Below, piece after piece: positions 13,317-23,715 of a DNA stretch of 64,000 nucleotides. The notes beneath the pieces are model-generated. The model did no database searches. It saw only the letters and a program-made list of their open reading frames with translations, and was not told where the DNA came from. This DNA is from Dromaius novaehollandiae (Eukaryota > Chordata > Aves > Casuariiformes > Dromaiidae), in NCBI RefSeq assembly GCF_036370855.1, contig NC_088101.1:3231501-3295500 (forward strand). Direction: 5' to 3'. The position numbers and the translations under genes are program-made. Position 1 is the first letter of the stretch, and each line of letters opens with the position of its first letter.

Positions 13317-14664
13317 TGTTTGTATGTTCACACAAGTGTGTAAATGTTACTCCATGTAGGTATCCCAAATTCACAGCACTGCAGAGCCTTCATGAAGAAT
13401 TCACTCTTAATCGTGCAAGATTCTCCCCTTTAAGAAATCGCTTGGGGTTTTTCTGAGGCAAATATGGCAGGAAAGGTCCCAAAGAATGTTGCAGGTGGCG
13501 CTGTGGGTGCAGAAAGCTCTTCTGGGAAAGGCTGAGGCTTGTTGGGGTCTCCCCTGCTGTACCCTGTGCCTTTGCAATCACTGACTGTGCCCAAAAACCA
13601 GGAGAAATGATGAAGATGCCTTTACCCACCTCTGTGTGAAGTATTTCCTCTACAAGTTTTGGGACAGAGCTAGCTATGAGGAACAGGCTACCATTGCTTG
13701 GGGCCATTGTAGCTCACATCTACTCCACTCATGTTTCTGGCCATATCAGCTAAGGCCTGAGGCTGCGTTGCTATGTCCATCTCAGAGCTGGTGCGTGGCC
13801 CCATGTAAACGTATCCAAAGTCAGCTACCTGAGGGTTTCTGTGGTGTTGCAGTCTGCCTGTCATCTTTGGTTGCCTTGGCTGCTGCTGTACTGTAGGACT
13901 TCGGCATCCATGTTCCAGTTCAGAACAGCTTTGTGACTGCTGCAACTCTCCCATGGCCCCCGCAATGGGACTTCACCACACATTACCCCCCTTGGGAGGG
14001 AACAAGATCCAGTTCACACCTAGAGATTTGAGTTCCTAGTTACATAATGTCTCTAGATGCAGTTACTGGGGGTAAAAATGAGCAGAAAATTAATATCAAA
14101 TGAAACAAGGAAGAGGTAAAAGACAACAGAGTGTCTTTAATGTATAGATAGCTCTTTAGAGAAATGACCTGTAGAGAAACTGTGCAGTGAGAGGAGTATT
14201 TGGTAATGGCTAAAACTCACTGAGTAGACTAATCGAATGAAGACATGCATTAGAACTCAGCTGTGCTACATGAGAGATATGCATAGAAAATTAACGATGC
14301 ATCCCTGAAGATTATAAATATTTTTTAACAGAAAAGGCAGAAGATGATCCTATGTAACGAACCAATCTTTCATTGCTTTTGTCTTTTAATGAGAGCATAG
14401 CAACTACCTTTTGTTATGAGTAAAAAGTGCTTTCTTTGAACATAAGTGCTGGTGGTTGCATAATATGAAACTTATTGATGCATATAATGTTAGCAGTGGG
14501 CTGTCTGAGCAGAACGTACGTTTTAAAATTAATCTCTGTACAGATCAGCAAACACACACACTCTCCCATGTTGACAAGAGCAACATACTTATTTAGGAGT
14601 ATTTTCAAACTTTGAAAGCCTGGCAGCTGGAGTTTGCAAGCTTATCGTTCTGTTATTAACTCTG
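13317..14664. other. non-coding stretch, nothing recognised
   Basis: No coding or RNA gene was recognised. Open frames on opposite strands around 13.4-13.95 kb overlap and look random. Confidence 0.55.
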
Positions 14665-14740
14665 TAGGCCTTAGGGAAGGGGTAATGGATGAGCTGATCC
14701 CGTGGGGTCTCTTCCAGACCTACTTTGTTTGGTTTCATGG
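14665..14740 (+). mobile_element. CR1 LINE, 3'-terminal fragment
   Basis: The stretch GGATGAGCTGATCCCGTGGG, followed by a GTCTCTTCC block, matches the conserved 3' end of CR1 (typically 'GATGATCTCTTGAGGTCCCTTCCA'). Only the last few dozen bases are preserved. Assignment rests on this one block. Confidence 0.55.
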
Positions 14741-15189
14741 TTCCTAACCAAGCAAATTATAAGTAAAAATGTTCTCTGAAATGAACAGAGCGAAAGGGAT
14801 GTGCATTAATTATGCAAGATGCTCTATTCCAGTTCAAAGCAGTGTAGCTGGCGCAGGTCAGAGTTCAGCAAAGGGCAGGTGAAAGCAGCCAGACAAATGG
14901 TAATTGCTAGGGACCCTGGTGACCCCGCATGTTACTATGTGTATCTTGAGGACCAAAGCATGTGGTAAAGAACGAGTTTTGAGAGAGTGAGTCTGGGCAA
15001 GAGAAGAGAAGACTGCTAGGCAAAGTGTCTCCCAGGAGACTGGAGATCTAAAAGAACAGACCTTGCCAAGAGACCTTGTCAAAATCTAGCTTCCTTTCAT
15101 CAGGAAAAAATGGGTCACTTTTCAGTGATACCAAAATGACTCAACCCAAACTGGAAATATGAGGGATTTGAGCTGAAATAGCGTGGTTT
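14741..15189. other. non-coding stretch, nothing recognised
   Basis: Unique-looking sequence lying between two CR1 relics. No gene seen. Confidence 0.5.
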
Positions 15190-15490
15190 TCACAATGGCA
15201 GAATCATACTGGATTTGGCTGTTACTGACTTGTGGGTTGTGTTCCCTCAGGGAGCATGGGGCTGTGGGCCTGGAGGGAGAGGCTGGGCTCCTGCTTAATG
15301 CATGGTTAACGCTGCATTCAGACTGGCTTGCTCAGGGCTTCCTCCAGTCAGGCCTTGAAAACCGCCAAGGAGAGAGAGCCCACAGCCTCTCCTGTGCTTG
15401 ACTGGCCCCACAGTGAAAAATGTATTCTTTATGCCAAGTTGCAGCTCCACATTTCAATTTACGACCATTGTCTCTCATCTTCCCATGTCA
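15190..15490 (-). mobile_element. CR1 LINE fragment, minus strand
   Basis: Read on the plus strand it follows the complement of a CR1 3' region in order. There is a decayed 'CACAATGGCAGAATCA' (compare CACAGAATCACAGAATC). It is followed by 'CCTTGAAAACCGCCAAGG' and 'CCCACAGCCTCTCC' near 15355-15395. 'CACAGTGAAAAATG' near 15410 and 'GACCATTGTCTCTCATC' near 15463 complete the order. The element therefore points left, and it is 5'-truncated and non-coding. Confidence 0.75.
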
Positions 15491-15540
15491 GGGGAGGTAA
15501 TTGGTGGGAAGACAGTCCAGTGCCTGTAGAAAGCTCTGAA

Positions 15541-15850
15541 GAGACCTCACCTAGAGTACTGTGGATAGTTTCACCAGCACTTGTTCAAGAAAGGGGAATG
15601 TAAACTGGAACAGATGCAGGGAAGAGTTATTTGTGGGATCGGGGGACTAGGAGGATTGGCATTTTCAGTCTAGCAAAGGGAAGGAGCAGAGAAAATGCAA
15701 TTATTTTTTAAGAGAAATCATGACAGAAAGGAGGAGAAAGTATAAGACACCAGGCAGGGAGAGGATTGAAATAAAGAATGATGGGGGCAAAGGGTTATAA
15801 AGTCAATTCAGCTATAAAAGGAGGGAAGTCATAAAATGCCAGTCCTGAGT
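15541..15850 (+). mobile_element. CR1 LINE fragment, plus strand, old
   Basis: It opens with 'GAGACCTCACCTAGAGTACT', the classic CR1 motif normally reading GAGACCTCATCTGGAGTACTGTG. 'GGAACAGATGCAGGGAAGAG' at about 15607 matches the conserved 'ggaacaggtgcagagaag' block. The remainder is strongly diverged. Its orientation is opposite to the neighbouring fragment at 15190-15490, so the two are separate insertions lying head to head. Confidence 0.72.
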
Positions 15851-16729
15851 GAGACTGATCCACCATCTGCCCTCTGGTTCAGGGTTGCCAGAGCAACCTG
15901 TGAGAAATGCAGGTTTGCCAACACATCTGAGGAGATCTGCAGGGTGAGATAGTGGCTCTAGCTAGCTCTTTGCAGATCTTTTCGTGCTCCGGTTGTAATC
16001 TTGACTCTCTCCTTGCTGCTAGTCTTGAGATTTTTCTTGCATCTTTAGTGGTTTGAAGAAAGACCTCCACTTTCTGTTGAGGGAGGGAGAGGGGCTCCTC
16101 TCCGCTGTGAACAGAATCTGTCCCAGCCTTTTTGCAGTGCTTTGACTGGTAGAAGCTCCAGCAAAGCATTCACATCTTCCTCCCTTTTTCCATCTTCCAA
16201 CGAATGAAATGAGTCCTCAGTTCACATTTTAAACTGAATCTGAGTGATTTGTAGACATTTTGGGGGTTTTATACATTGCAGAGTATTTGTATGTTTATGA
16301 GCACAGGTTGGAGTTTTCCTGACGTCTAAAAGAGTTAGATGTCTTACTCCCATCAGCTTTCTGGGGGTTTCAGGCATACACACAAAAGATCCTAGAGTGA
16401 TTTAGGTGCCTACTGAAAGTGAGTGGGGCAGAGGGCCCTTATGTGCTTTTAAACATGTAACTTTTTTCAATGTGTTAAAAATTCCAGCTGTAGTTATAAG
16501 CTATTAAGGTGAACTGTCTTTGGTAAGACAGGATAGTTTTTCTCTGTGTTCTGGCATATTTATGATCCAGAAAAACAAATCATTATAAGATACATTTATA
16601 AGAATGAACACAGTTGACAAATCAAGCTGACTTTTGAAACTAGGCTGAAAGAGTATGTTTTTTAAAGAAGCGATGACAGGTTTCAAAGATGAGTCCATGC
16701 TACCTAATGCCTACACCATAATTCCTCCC
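15851..16729. other. non-coding stretch, nothing recognised
   Basis: No gene or clear repeat was recognised. The minus-strand open frame near 15.88-16.17 kb (about 96 codons) has no known motif. Confidence 0.5.
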
Positions 16730-17720
16730 ACAATTAGCAGGTTGTAAGGCAGTGCCATCTTTCACTTGTCACATTATAGGCTTTATTCAAATGAGATACA
16801 AAGCAAAGAATGAGCTGATACTGCCATCGTCACCTGAAAGAAAAAAGCCCAACCTGTCCAGTACCACTAAGCAGAATTCTATTATGTAAATTTCCATCCA
16901 TATTTAGGGAACAAATGATAGGCAGGACATAAAATGGAAAAATAAATTATTCTCACACAAGTAAAAGATCAGTCAAGCAATGCACGGAGATATCATTAGG
17001 GCTGATGAATCACTATTATCATTACAAAAATAACAGATAATGCTTCAAATCCAGTATCATGGTTGACTTCTTTGCCGATGAATATTTATGCAGTTTCCTT
17101 TGTTTCTTTGTGTGTCTAACAGATGCCAAGCTAAGTTCAACAGACAAATTGCATCTCTGTGAACTGTCACAGCCATGTCCTTGTTTTTTCTAGCAAACTG
17201 AAGTTAAATAGCAAAATGGAATAAATAAACAGAGGTCAAAACCCCCATCTCCCTACAAGATTCAATCAACTGATAAATAATCTTTGGAAGAATTCAGTTC
17301 AGATCAAAGGAGGAATGAAAGTTAAATCTCCAGCACTTCAAATGAGCAGTCTGCTTATCTGTACTCTGAGGATCATAAATTATTTAACCAAAGTGTATGT
17401 CATAATCTAATTAGTCACTTACCTCTACTAAATTTCTCAATAATCCTTGTGTCTATGCTCCTTACCTGAAGTGCAGGACAGAATTATTATAAATGTATGA
17501 GTTTTTTAGCAAATAAAGCTTTCAACCAAGTAAGAAATTACAGGGAGGAAAATAAAGATGGTTAGATAATGGTGTTTTGGGGGGGCAAGAGCTGAAGTAA
17601 ACATCATTTACTACCTTTTTCAAGTGATAATAAATCAGTTCAATTAATTCAGTGTCTTAGCATAATCTCGTTCCAAAGCAAACTTTTATCTTAGCACGAT
17701 AATATTTATGGCAGGTGATT
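16730..17720. other. AT-rich enhancer-like block, candidate conserved non-coding element
   Basis: About 1 kb of AT-rich sequence without simple repeats or transposon marks. It is dense in homeodomain cores, including a perfect CTAATTAG palindrome at 17407-17414. It also has several ATTATC/GATAAT strings near 17010-17045 and an 'AATATTTATG' near 17081. It contains almost no open frame. This texture resembles vertebrate developmental enhancers in gene deserts. That is an inference; no conservation test was possible. Confidence 0.3.
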
Positions 17721-20700
17721 TTTTGGTGTCAGGGACCTCCAAACGTACATTCCTATTGATTTGCTAAGCAAGCTTTCTGTGGAAGGGAGAATCAATGGTG
17801 GCCTGTCACCCAAATAACTCTGAAGTAGAATTTATAGATCTGGGAAAACAGTTTAATTGCTGGAATGATGCTTGTAGCTAAGCCTGGCCACTTAAACTTG
17901 TGCAACTACTGTACGTTACCCAAGTATCAGGCATAAAATATATAACCGTATATAAAGGTAACTGGAAAATAATGTGAATATTTCTGGAATGTCATGCTCC
18001 CGTAAAGTCTTACATTGCATTAAACTGATGCTCTAAGAGAGGTACAATCTTTGAAATTTCTCCCTCATTCTGCCTTTAACAGCCCTGCTGCAAGGCCTCC
18101 TGCAACTCATTCTGACTGTATGAAAACACAGTTTCCAAATTAAAAACCACTCCAGACTGAGTTAGTTTAAGGATTCTCACCTGCCTCAGCACTACCCAGT
18201 TTTTCCTGATTTCGTGTGAAAAGCCTCACCTCTCACGTCTAGGACGTGGCCTTCAGTAGTGATGCAGAGGGGCTAACCAGGTACATACCTTCTCAGAAGC
18301 TCTTCCCTGGTGACTGGTTTCCCAAGTAGATGGCACACATCCATGCGATTCCCACTAGTTGTTACAGTTAGTTATGTCCTACTGTCTTCCCAGAGTTCCT
18401 TGTAGTGCCTCTGCTGTGACTTCTTCAAAAGATGAACCTTCCAGTATTTAGCAAAGAGAAGACTGCTACCAAACAGTGAATGCTTGCTTTGTCCAGTAAT
18501 GCGATCCCAAATGTATCATCCAGATGACTGGGCAATACAAGGTATCATATACATCTTTCTACTGAGCTTTGTTCCTCTCTCTTTGTTCTCTCCCTCTTTT
18601 GCAGGGAAATCCAGCAATGTGTAACTCCATACCCTTTGCAAGTACTTCTGACTGCCGAAGAAAATGTTAGGTCTGAAATCAAAAGAGAGGTTTTATGGCA
18701 CACTCCTTCCATGCTCCTGCATGGTTCTGCCTTTGTCTGAGAGCTCTTCAAGTGGCAATATAAAATCATTTTATTCACTTGCTTGGCCAGTCTCTAATTG
18801 GATATAATGAAGCAAAGCAAAATAGTTGTATACACTCACTACCACTGCTTGATTACTTCTTATATCTCAGTGACAAGATCAGCAGGCCCTTTTTGTATAT
18901 GTGAGGCTCTCTGTGCAGCTGCCAGTCCCACCCTGCTAATCAGGCTTTACTGCTATTTAAGTGTTGTTACATTTTTGTTCACTCATCCTTAGACTTGCAG
19001 TTCAAATTTGCCTTTGCAAGTACTACATGAGTGTATTGGCTTCTGAATGCAAAACAAATATGTGGTCTGTCCATATTACACATACATACCTTTTGCTAAA
19101 AATCAGCTGTGCATTAAAAGGATAGCATTTCTATTTAAAACAGTAAGCATAGTCTGAACTGTCTGAGATACAGTGTGACTAGGTTGCCTAGGCAACAAAA
19201 TTCCTCAAATTGGAGGGGTCTGTAACAGAACATGTTTAGATAGCTTTAATTTTGGGGCATGGTTTCTAAAATTTTAATTGACTCCTTTCAAATGTATTTT
19301 ATCTAGTGATAATACTATGTTTCAAGTGTCGACTAGTACAGCTTCATCTACTGTATTGTATAGCTACAAATTATAGCTATAAAGCATATAAAACAGACGA
19401 CAAAGGTTAAAGGGGAACTTACTGCACAGTTTGGCAAGCGTTTATATAGTTGAGTCTTGCTAGTTAGCTATTATAATTACTGAATATTTGTTTGTGGGGG
19501 GGGGGTTATATATACATATAAAAAGGGGCAGGAAAAGTACCTTCTTCAATTTTACTGTTGTTGGACTATCAGATACCAAAATTCTTGACCTTGTTTTTAT
19601 TAAATTCCTTATTTTCTGTAATTGTTGCTATAAGGCTCCCTGCAGCACGCTTCTTTTGTCTGCATATTTCAGTGCCTTGCGGAGAAGCTATCTTTAATCC
19701 TGGAATTGGTGTCGAACCCATTATGCAGGCATCGTGGACAATTATGTCTTGTCCAGCCCTGCTTGCTGGACAAGCCTTTTCCTCTCAGTAGAGTGCAACC
19801 GCAGCCTGCCTTAATTCTTGCCTCTTGGGTGGATACATGAGTGGGCTCACAGTTGCAGGTTGGCATGGGGTTTGCTGCCAGGCTTTGGGAGCTTGCTGCC
19901 TTTGGGGCTTGGTGTGGGGCAAGCTCCCACTTATCTCTCTTTAATCAGCTCCAAAAGTTAATTGACCAGATAGTCTGAATTTTTCAGTATTTGGTTGCTT
20001 CTGTTGTTCTGTAGCCCCTGGGGCCTTTCTAGCACCTAGCTGGTCAGTGCAGCAGGGGCATGTCCTGCAGAGGGCTGTGGCAGCTGACAGACCGCATTCA
20101 GAGGCGGCTGTTTGCTTAAAGTTGTCCCCACTCAGGAGATCCCTCAGGGAACTGGGTTTGCTGGCTTTCCAGAGGCTTTGAAGTGAATGAAAATTAATGG
20201 GAAGTGAGCTCTCTTAGGAGGGTGGTTTCAAAAGCACAGGCTTAGTGTTTATGTAGGCAATTTTTCCAAAACACTCAGGAGATCTGAGAGCCCAAGGCTC
20301 CCTGAAAGACAGTGGGACTGCCTTCCTAAGTCCCTGCAGGGAAACTGTGGACTGCCTACACAAAGACAGGTGGAAAATACCTCTCTGTGAGCAAAAAGTT
20401 GAGAATTTTTCCCCTTGTTTCCCTCTTCCTCACCAGGATTAAACTGATCTGCCCCTGCAGCAGACCTAGCAGTGGGAATAAATAGCACATAAGCAAATGT
20501 TGTTGTCTGGATTTAGATATTTCTTAGTCTCTGTCTGGAACTGATGTGTAACAGGAAGGAAATAAGTTGTTGTGAATTTTTAAAACTTTGGGAAATGATT
20601 TGCCCTGAGTTCTGCTCTAAACAGCAGAACACTTCTGCAGGTGATGTTCATCTTTTTTGCCTTCTCCAACACTGAATCCTTTGCCTATTCCTAATTAATA

Positions 20701-22582
20701 CTTGTATCACCACTGTTGATTCAGTTTTCTTAGTGTTGGCTACTGGGCAGGTATTACTGTTTTTGATTGCTAGGTTTTCTATAGATGTGTGCTGAAGTAG
20801 AAGCAGGGAAAGCTGTACCCTGGAGTTACGCTGTCTTGCTCTGTGCAAGTTATAAGCACAGAGGATATTTCTGATTTGATCTTCAGTGCAGAGTTCCCTC
20901 CCTCTCCCACCTGGTACATCTTTGGAGAAAGTGGTAGCAGAAATCTTTGAAGCTTGAGAAGTCTCGCTTTACAGTTCTGCCACTTCAAAGGATGCAGCCA
21001 AGATAGAAAGCCAGGTAAGAAAACCACCACTCTTCTGTATTTTAAAAAACTTTGAGGAAAGTATTTCAAATATAACACACAGAAATAGTTGTGTGCGCTT
21101 GTGCATGCGTCTTCAAAAACAGAAATGAAAACCAGTTTTACAGCGGTCTGAGGAAATCCTGTGGACGCTGACCTGTCAAATGTTACTAAAATCACAGTGC
21201 CACATGCAGGCAGCAGACTGTTTTCTGCTGAACTGAATCTGGCTCATCCTCTTCTTGCTGAACATCCATGTGCTGTCCTGAGGGCACGATCTTTTTCACG
21301 CTCATTAGGTTTGCCTGAAAATCCATATGATGTTATTTGTTGTTCTCTGCTGACTGATTCTGGCCTCTTAAGGCTCAGTCTTGCCATGTAATTAGGAGAG
21401 CACTGCTGAACTTTGTGATTATGTGTTTTTATTCTTGACTACCCATCAGCTTTTTGCATCTGCAAATCTTAGTCATTTAGATGAGGGAAAGCTGTAGGAT
21501 TCAGCTTAAAGGAATCAGTATGATTTCAGTCTGTTAGTAGGATTTCTGAGTCGCTCGAAAGACAAAATAAGATGTTTTGTGCCTAGGCTTTCTGTAAGCA
21601 CCTTTCACTTGCAGCTTTGAAAACTGATTGTGAGGGGTTCAGCTTAGATAGATGTGTGTCTCATCTCCTGTCTTGTTCTTACCGTAAAGAGGAGAGATGA
21701 AAACAGTATGACTAATTGTCAGAAGACTGATGGGTAATGAATCCCTTAATCCTTAACAAAGCCTGTTAACATACTTGTGATCTGTGGGTTGGTTAACCGA
21801 TTCTATTTTTAAGGGAAAAGGATGGAGACAAAGTAGCTGGTACTTGGACTAGAGAGCGAGCTGCTGAAGAGTAAGTGCAAGGACCTCCTGTGCGTTAGCT
21901 ATTTTAAAATAAAATGAAATTCTTATGTAACTTACTGGAGCTACCAACTAAGGCCAGGCACCTAATACTGCTGCGATATATTTTTTTGTTTGCTCTTAAC
22001 AGCAGCAGAAGCAGAAACTGCTTAAGAAATTATTCCAAAAATTTGGCTTGTAGCAATTGCTTGGGGATCACTTCAGAAACTTTACAGTCAACATTTCCAG
22101 GCCTGGCTGACTAGGGAGGGGTTTCTCAAACCTCCATATATAGTCTGCTCACAGAAATGTGGTCTGCTCTTCTGGTCAGAAGAATATTTTTTGAAGTCCA
22201 TTAAAATCAAGGGAAGTTGCTGTGGTTCAGGCTGGTAAATCAGGGCAAATGTTCCTTGAGGGAACCCTATTCTGGACTGGGAAGCGTAACTTGAGGCAGC
22301 TCGATCTAGAAATATTTGCAATTCTTACCTGTTTGCTGAAGAGGCATGCTCACTTCTTGAGTGTCAGGCATTTTCAGATGTTTGTCCTGCATTTCTCTAA
22401 GCTCTCTGCATCCTCAGAGGCTCAAGGTCACTTTATCCTGCTTGGCAGGTCAGGGGCTAGAGCCTTATGACCCCTCATGCCCCTGGTGGCAGCTGCCCTC
22501 TTTCTTTGTAAAGACTTCTGCTCTCTTTCCTCATTTCTTTGGCAACTTCTGAGTATGTTCCCTCTCTTATGCAGTTCGGGGT
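17721..22582. other. non-coding stretch, nothing recognised
   Basis: The only clear element is a run of ten G at 19496-19505. Open frames (at most about 138 codons) lack domains and ATG context. No tRNA or snRNA fold was noticed. Confidence 0.5.
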
Positions 22583-22680
22583 TGTCCCGATCCAATATCG
22601 GGGGGGGGGGGGGGTTCGTTATGATCCCAAGGACGAGATTAAGACGCTAAAACCGGTCAAATATCGTATAACCTTTTAAC

Positions 22681-22686
22681 TTTATT
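22681..22686 (-). terminator. LTR polyadenylation signal AATAAA
   Basis: TTTATT on the plus strand is AATAAA on the minus strand. It is followed on that strand by the presumed U5 and the LTR end at 22583. It is the most canonical signal in the LTR and fixes its orientation. Confidence 0.7.
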
Positions 22687-22691
22687 TTCCA

Positions 22692-22775
22692 CAGAGTGGG
22701 GAGAAAAGGTGGGGGGAGAAGGCGAAGGGGAGGAAAGAGAAAGAAAGAGAGAGAAACGGGGGAGAGAGAAAGAGA
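22692..22775. repeat. homopurine tract inside the LTR
   Basis: About 84 bases almost entirely A and G, interrupted by only a few pyrimidines (T at about 22697 and 22710, C at about 22723 and 22757). On the LTR sense strand it is a C/T-rich tract just upstream of the polyadenylation signal. It contains several GGGG runs. Confidence 0.85.
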
Positions 22776-22845
22776 TATCACCACCTGTGGATCCAGCGGC
22801 GTCCCGTTGGTCCTCTTCACCCTGGGTGTAAATTTTTTAGCGATG

Positions 22846-22970
22846 CGCGTGCAGTAATTACAACTCGAGCAGGGTCCGACCCTAGGTTCCCGCTGAAAAG
22901 TTTGGAGCCAAATCAAGGCAAATTAAATAAATAAATTGTAATGACACGCGTGCAGTAGTTACAGCTCGAG
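22846..22970. repeat. 24-bp motif duplicated 101 bp apart inside the LTR
   Basis: Copies at 22846-22869 and 22947-22970 differ at two of 24 positions. Each starts CGCGTGCAGTA and ends with the palindrome CTCGAG. Duplicated enhancer-like motifs are common in retroviral LTRs. Here they fall between the TATA-like site and the polyadenylation signal, in the presumed R region. Confidence 0.85.
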
Positions 22971-23017
22971 TTGGGTGCCTCCGAAGAGGGACCCTGAACA
23001 AAGAAATCCCTGGGCAA

Positions 23018-23110
23018 TTATAGCTTTTTTCAAATTAAGTTTCCCGCCCCTCACGCGGTAGTTCAGACCAATAGTAATTTTGGGGTCTGGGGTCTCCTGC
23101 TCCCTATTGG
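23018..23110 (-). promoter_or_regulatory. putative LTR promoter elements (CCAAT and TATA-like)
   Basis: On the minus strand a CCAAT box (plus ATTGG at 23106-23110) lies about 85 bases upstream of a CTATAATT site (around 23017-23024). A second inverted CCAAT lies near 23068. Spacing fits a retroviral U3 promoter. Activity is unknown. Confidence 0.4.
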
Positions 23111-23409
23111 GTCTCATCGTTGTTCCCAGGCAGGCTGCTTTTCTCCCTTATCTTTACTGTTGCGGTTTCTGCTGACAAATGTGTTGATTCCTTGGGTTCT
23201 GCCCTTCTTTCTCAGGGCCCTGACAAACAGGTGTTGTTCCAGCAATTAGCACTGCCCCAGCAGTGACAATAGGTGTTATCTTCCAAGGTCCTGACGAGGA
23301 GGATATAATCCAGACCCCCCCCCCAAATTAACACTGTTTCAGCAGTGAGGGGAGGCTTTGTTTCCCAGGGTCCTGGCGCCCAAGCAGGCCTTATTTCAAA
23401 GCCTTGACA

Positions 23410-23715
23410 TCCTCCCTCCTGGAGTGTGACGCATAGGAACGCAGACTGCTTGTAACTCCCTTATCTTTCCAGTCTGCACCAGCTCTGGGGCCCTTTCTCA
23501 CTGAACTAGGGAGTGCCGCCTAAGGCTTCAGCAAATTTAGCTACTCATGCTAAGCAACTTTTATAAAAGTTGTGCTAAGCGGCAGTAATTTGCAGTCCAG
23601 GTCCCAAAGTCTCTGTCCGATCGTGGTCCGGTTCAGCGCAGGCTCGGTGTGTCCCGCATAGTCGCAGGGAGACCATTTCAGGGGTCGCAGCAGCTCAGTC
23701 CTGTTTCCGCTGGGA
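23410..23715 (-). mobile_element. CpG-rich sequence next to the LTR: polypurine tract plus putative internal retroviral remnant
   Basis: Plus-strand TCCTCCCTCCT at 23410-23420 is AGGAGGGAGGA on the minus strand, directly upstream of the LTR start. This is where a retroviral polypurine tract sits. The next roughly 300 bases keep the LTR's high CpG content, then CpG density falls after about 23715. This suggests they arrived with the element. No protein similarity was recognised. An alternative is that the LTR itself extends to 23680, where a CA end is followed by GGGGT, the same five bases that precede the other end (22578-22582). Confidence 0.45.
23548..23580. repeat. 18-bp perfect palindrome flanked by an 8-bp direct repeat
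   Basis: CAACTTTTATAAAAGTTG (23555-23572) is a perfect palindrome. TGCTAAGC occurs on both sides, at 23548-23555 and 23573-23580, in the same orientation. The palindrome contains TATAAAA on the minus strand. Confidence 0.95.

Larger units (their letters stand above)
22583..23409 (-). mobile_element. endogenous retrovirus LTR, minus strand, CpG-rich and apparently young
   Basis: On the minus strand this 827-bp segment begins TGTC and ends GACA, a short terminal inverted repeat typical of LTRs. Signals lie in LTR order along that strand: a CCAAT box (complement of 23106-23110), an ATAATT-type TATA-like site (about 23018-23024), a polyadenylation signal AATAAA (complement of 22681-22686), then about 100 bases to the end as U5. 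The upstream edge abuts an 11-base polypurine tract on the same strand. CpG dinucleotides are frequent here and rare in flanking DNA, indicating limited decay. No retroviral protein frame is present. This is a solo LTR or the 3' LTR of a heavily deleted provirus. The left flank lacks a recognisable primer-binding site, so it is not a 5' LTR. The true left-facing boundary may instead be 23680 (see findings). Confidence 0.75.

Noticed and set aside
22571..22582. Left flank of the LTR as a primer-binding site
   Set aside because: The bases following the LTR end on the minus strand (ACCCCGAACTGC) do not start with TGG or match a tRNA 3' end that I know, so this is host flank.
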